Assembly: GCF_000455345.1 (NCBI RefSeq)
Contig: NZ_HG315690.1
Location: forward strand, 496,001 to 560,000
Direction: 5' to 3'
DNA from: Halopiger goleimassiliensis
GTDB lineage: Archaea; Halobacteriota; Halobacteria; Halobacteriales; Natrialbaceae
DNA: 64,000 nt
The stretch's first letter is position 1; every line of letters begins with the position of its first letter. Below, piece by piece: positions 61,788 to 64,000 of this stretch. The position numbers and the translations under genes were made by a program. Below the pieces are notes generated by a model that had not been told where the DNA came from, ran no database searches, and saw only the letters and a program-made list of their open reading frames with translations.

Positions 61788-62450
61788 TCAGCGCTCGACC
61801 TCCCAGGTCAACAGCGCCCCCTCGTCCAGTCGCTCGACGTTCTCGAGCGCGAGCGTGGGGAACTCGTCGACGAACCCCTCGCCGTCGGCGAGCGTCGGCG
61901 CGTCGCGGCCGCCGATCACTTTCGGGCCGACGTAGACGCGGAGTTCGTCCACGAGTCCGGTCTCGAACAGCGAAAAGATGAGTTCGCCGCCGCCCTCGAC
62001 CATCAGGGTCTCGAGGCCCTCGCGCTGGAGCGACGCGAACGCGCGCGGGAGGTCGACCCGCTCTTCGCCCGCAGTGACCAGTTCGGCGCGCTCGGCGAGC
62101 GCCATCCGCTCGTCGATCGGCGCGCGCTCGCTCAGACAGACGTAACTCGCCGCCGCGTCGTCGAGGACGGCGGCGTCGAGCGGCGTACGCCCGCTCGAGT
62201 CGACGACCACGCGGGCGGGATGGTCGGGGACGCCGCGTTCGCGTCGCCGCTCGACGAGGGAGTCGTCCTTGACGGTGAGGTGTGGATCGTCCGCGAGGAC
62301 GGTCCCGACGCCGACGACGACGGCGTCGCTGTCGGCCCGGAGCCGATCGACGCGGGAAAAGTCGGCCTCGCCGCTGATGGCGAGCTGTTCCCGGCGGCGC
62401 GAGGAGAGTTTGCCGTCCGCGCTCATCGCGGCGTTGACGACGACGTGCAT
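61788..62450 (-). CDS. 2,5-diamino-6-(ribosylamino)pyrimidinone 5'-phosphate reductase (RibD C-terminal type)
   Basis: A 220-residue RibD-C-family reductase: MHVVVNAAMSADGKLSS, DAVVVGVGTVLADDPHLTV, VVDSSGRTPLD and LMVEGGGELIFSLF are the NADPH and substrate blocks. In archaea this enzyme (arfC) reduces the ribose of the riboflavin precursor before deamination. Convergent to msrA; stand-alone here. Confidence 0.93.
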   Translation of the reverse strand: MHVVVNAAMSADGKLSSRRREQLAISGEADFSRVDRLRADSDAVVVGVGTVLADDPHLTVKDDSLVERRRERGVPDHPARVVVDSSGRTPLDAAVLDDAAASYVCLSERAPIDERMALAERAELVTAGEERVDLPRAFASLQREGLETLMVEGGGELIFSLFETGLVDELRVYVGPKVIGGRDAPTLADGEGFVDEFPTLALENVERLDEGALLTWEVER

Positions 62451-62532
62451 ACCGCTTCTGGGTGCCGGGGGCTAAAGAAGACACCGCGTCCGGACGTCGG
62501 CGGCGGATCGATCCGAGGAACCGAGCGAAACG

Positions 62533-63153
62533 TTACGCGAGTTCGATGTCGCCGACCATCGTCGTCTCGTGGGGTTCACAGACGTAGGTGGCCATCTCGT
62601 CGGTCACCTCGTCGATCTCGAGGGTCTGGGTCTCGCCTTCCTCGCCCATCGTGTCGGTCTGGTAGTCGTCGACGACCTCGTCGTTGTCGTCGCGGATCTC
62701 GATGTTGTGTTCCGCGCCGTCGCCGTTCTCCCAGGTAATATCGTAGGATTCGCCCTCCTGGAGCGTGAGCGTCGGGTTCTCCTCGTCGGCGATGTCGTCC
62801 GGGGCCTCGCCCTGCCAGCCCTGCGTCTCACCTATGAGTTCGATCTCCGTCTCGGGATCGATCGCGTCGCCGCCACCGTCTCCGCTCTCCTCGCCGTCTT
62901 CTTCCGTTTCGTTGGCCTCCTCTTCCTCGCCCCCGGCGGGTTCTTCTTCCTCACCACCGCCGGCGGGTTCCTCTTCTTCCCCGCCGCCAGCGGGTTCCTC
63001 TTCCCCGCCGCCGGCGGGTTCTTCGCCACCGCCGGCAGGTTCTTCCTCACCGGGACCGCCGCCGTCGCCGCAGCCGGCCAGGACCGTCGAAACGGTCGCG
63101 ATTCCAGTCAATTTGAGCACTGTTCGGCGCGAATGCGACTGTTCTCGTGACAT
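62533..63153 (-). CDS. Halocyanin-like blue copper protein, Tat lipoprotein
   Basis: A 206-residue protein. SRRTVLKLTGIATVSTVLAGC is a Tat signal with lipobox AGC (Cys28). Residues 38-80 are an acidic low-complexity linker of five EPAGGG-type units. The copper domain begins near 98; ligands are His in GAEHNIEI and Cys-x2-His-x3-Met in YVCEPHETTMVG, giving a type 1 site. It probably carries electrons on the outer membrane face, as halocyanin does, and may connect to the Sco-dependent oxidase. Confidence 0.92.
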   Translation of the reverse strand: MSREQSHSRRTVLKLTGIATVSTVLAGCGDGGGPGEEEPAGGGEEPAGGGEEEPAGGGEEEEPAGGGEEEEPAGGEEEEANETEEDGEESGDGGGDAIDPETEIELIGETQGWQGEAPDDIADEENPTLTLQEGESYDITWENGDGAEHNIEIRDDNDEVVDDYQTDTMGEEGETQTLEIDEVTDEMATYVCEPHETTMVGDIELA

Positions 63154-63508
63154 CTGGCATCCGGGAGTGACCGTTCTACTCGCATAGTCTCCGTCCCGGC
63201 AGGTTCAGGCCGCGAAACGATCGATTTCGGGATTGGTTCCCATTGAAACGTAAACCCCCAATTACATCCGGTCCACCCCTATGGAAAGAAACGCTCCATA
63301 CCGTCACCTCCTGTGCGTGTGGGTCGTCGTTATCCACAGTGTATGGACGGATTTCGATTCCTGGTCCGTCCGCTCGCATGTCGCGCCGATGACTCGAGCC
63401 GTGATCGGCGGGGCGTCCGCTCGTCGGCGATCCACCGTCGAACGCGACGCCGTTCACTTTCGCCCCGTTGCGGGAACGTTTTTCACGTCGCCAGACGAAA
63501 CACGGACG
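63154..63508. other. Divergent intergenic region
   Basis: About 355 bases between halocyanin-like and ssDNA-binding genes. On the minus strand a perfect ggaggtga (63304-63311) precedes a six-codon ORF (ATG at 63299, peptide MERFFP). Otherwise I see promoter-like A+T words (aattacat near 63269) but no gene. Confidence 0.35.
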
Positions 63509-64000
63509 ATGGAACTCGACGACCATGCCGAGGAACTCGCCTCCGACCTCGGCGTCGACAAAGAGGAGGTCAAATCCGACCTGCAGAACTTAGTGGAGTA
63601 CAGCGTTCCGATCGACGAGGCGAAAGGCAGCCTCCGGCGCAAGTACGGCGACGGCTCGAGCGCGAGCAGCGGTGCGCCACAGAGCAAGGCCGTCGCCGAC
63701 GTCGTCCCCGAGGACAGCAACGTCACGGTGACGGCCGTCGTCCTCTCGGCGGGGAAGCGGTCGATCCGCTATCAGGGCGACGATCACGTCATCGTGGAGG
63801 GGAAACTCGCCGACGAGACCGGCGTCATCGATTACACCGCCTGGGAGGAGTTCGGCCTCGAGCCGGGCGATACGATCACCGCGGGCAACGCCGGCGTCCG
63901 CGAGTGGGACGGGGAACCCGAACTCAACCTCGGCGAGAGCACCTCGCTCTCCTTCGAGGAGGAGTCGCTCGACCTGCCCGAAGCGTACGCCGATCTGATC
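63509..64000 (+). CDS. RPA-type single-stranded DNA-binding protein, N-terminal part
   Basis: ATG at 63509 opens a frame that runs off the right edge; 164 residues are visible. MELDDHAEELASDLGVDKEEV is a helical N-terminal domain, then from about residue 68 a complete OB-fold-like segment (VTAVVLSAGKRSIRYQGDDHVIVEGKLADE, GDTITAGNAGVREWDGEPELNLG). This order is typical for haloarchaeal replication protein A. It binds and protects ssDNA in replication and repair. Confidence 0.85.
   Translation, partial: MELDDHAEELASDLGVDKEEVKSDLQNLVEYSVPIDEAKGSLRRKYGDGSSASSGAPQSKAVADVVPEDSNVTVTAVVLSAGKRSIRYQGDDHVIVEGKLADETGVIDYTAWEEFGLEPGDTITAGNAGVREWDGEPELNLGESTSLSFEEESLDLPEAYADLI

Noticed and set aside
1-64000. 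CRISPR array, rRNA, RNase P RNA, SRP RNA, insertion sequence or prophage
   Set aside because: No regularly spaced repeats, no rRNA or RNase P/SRP signature words, and no transposase, integrase or virion genes were seen on either strand.

Overview
The window comes from a halophilic archaeon (class Halobacteria). It is GC-rich, its proteins are strongly acidic, and it carries archaeal TFB, HTH_10 (Bat-type) regulators, Tat signals, a halocyanin-like copper protein, MTH865 and DUF7344 family proteins and zinc-ribbon micro-proteins. Several promoters are TATA boxes about 25-38 bases upstream of a start codon, as expected for leaderless haloarchaeal mRNAs. I see no rRNA, no canonical tRNA, no CRISPR array and no insertion sequence.

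Layout. 1-6 kb: the start of a cut-off gene, a polytopic membrane protein that may be a GT-C glycosyltransferase, and two paralogous Tat-exported beta-helix proteins whose promoters sit at identical distances and which flank a minisatellite. 6-11 kb: a DUF7344 regulator, TFB with an elaborate upstream region, a small protein and a membrane chemoreceptor. 10.8-16.8 kb: an XPB/Rad25-like helicase split by a 492-residue intein with a LAGLIDADG endonuclease, a small protein whose leader folds into a tRNA-like cloverleaf, and a HerA/DUF87 ATPase preceded by an overlapping 12-codon leader ORF. 17-19.6 kb: a coupled phosphatase/FemAB-GNAT pair. 20-25.7 kb: glmM, glmU and glmS, three steps of UDP-GlcNAc synthesis, with palindromes, a candidate RNA and a possible SD-hiding hairpin around glmS. 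26-33 kb: a CPA2 antiporter with USP-like tail, two Bat-type regulators and a universal stress protein. 33.4-35.5 kb: a Sco / thioredoxin / CcdA operon for copper and thiol handling outside the membrane. 35.6-46 kb: a histidine kinase, further HTH_10 regulators, an M24 peptidase, otsAB for trehalose synthesis, a PhiH1-repressor-like regulator and an exported metzincin-like protease. 46-53.5 kb: small regulators, cobyric acid synthase, an APH-like kinase, an ABC exporter and a cobalamin adenosyltransferase. 53.6-55.3 kb: a lower-GC patch with a winged-helix protein and a HEAT-repeat membrane protein with a damaged N-terminus. 55.3-64 kb: redox and nucleotide enzymes (SDR, GlpA-like, IMPDH/GMPR, CoA-disulfide-reductase-like), CBS protein, MsrA, riboflavin reductase, halocyanin-like protein and the start of an RPA-type ssDNA-binding protein.

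How the genes fit together. Clear pathways are amino-sugar synthesis for surface glycans (glmM, glmU, glmS, perhaps the membrane protein at 490 and the phosphatase/GNAT pair), compatible-solute synthesis (otsA, otsB), cobalamin synthesis (cbiP, cobO-type), riboflavin synthesis, and copper/redox biology at the cell surface (Sco operon, halocyanin-like protein, MsrA). Regulation is dense: one TFB, at least four HTH_10 proteins, one histidine kinase and several small winged-helix, RHH and zinc-ribbon proteins. The most unusual items are sequence-level: the tRNA-like leader at 14.6 kb, the intein, the coupled leader ORF before herA, and the palindrome-rich regions before TFB and around glmS.
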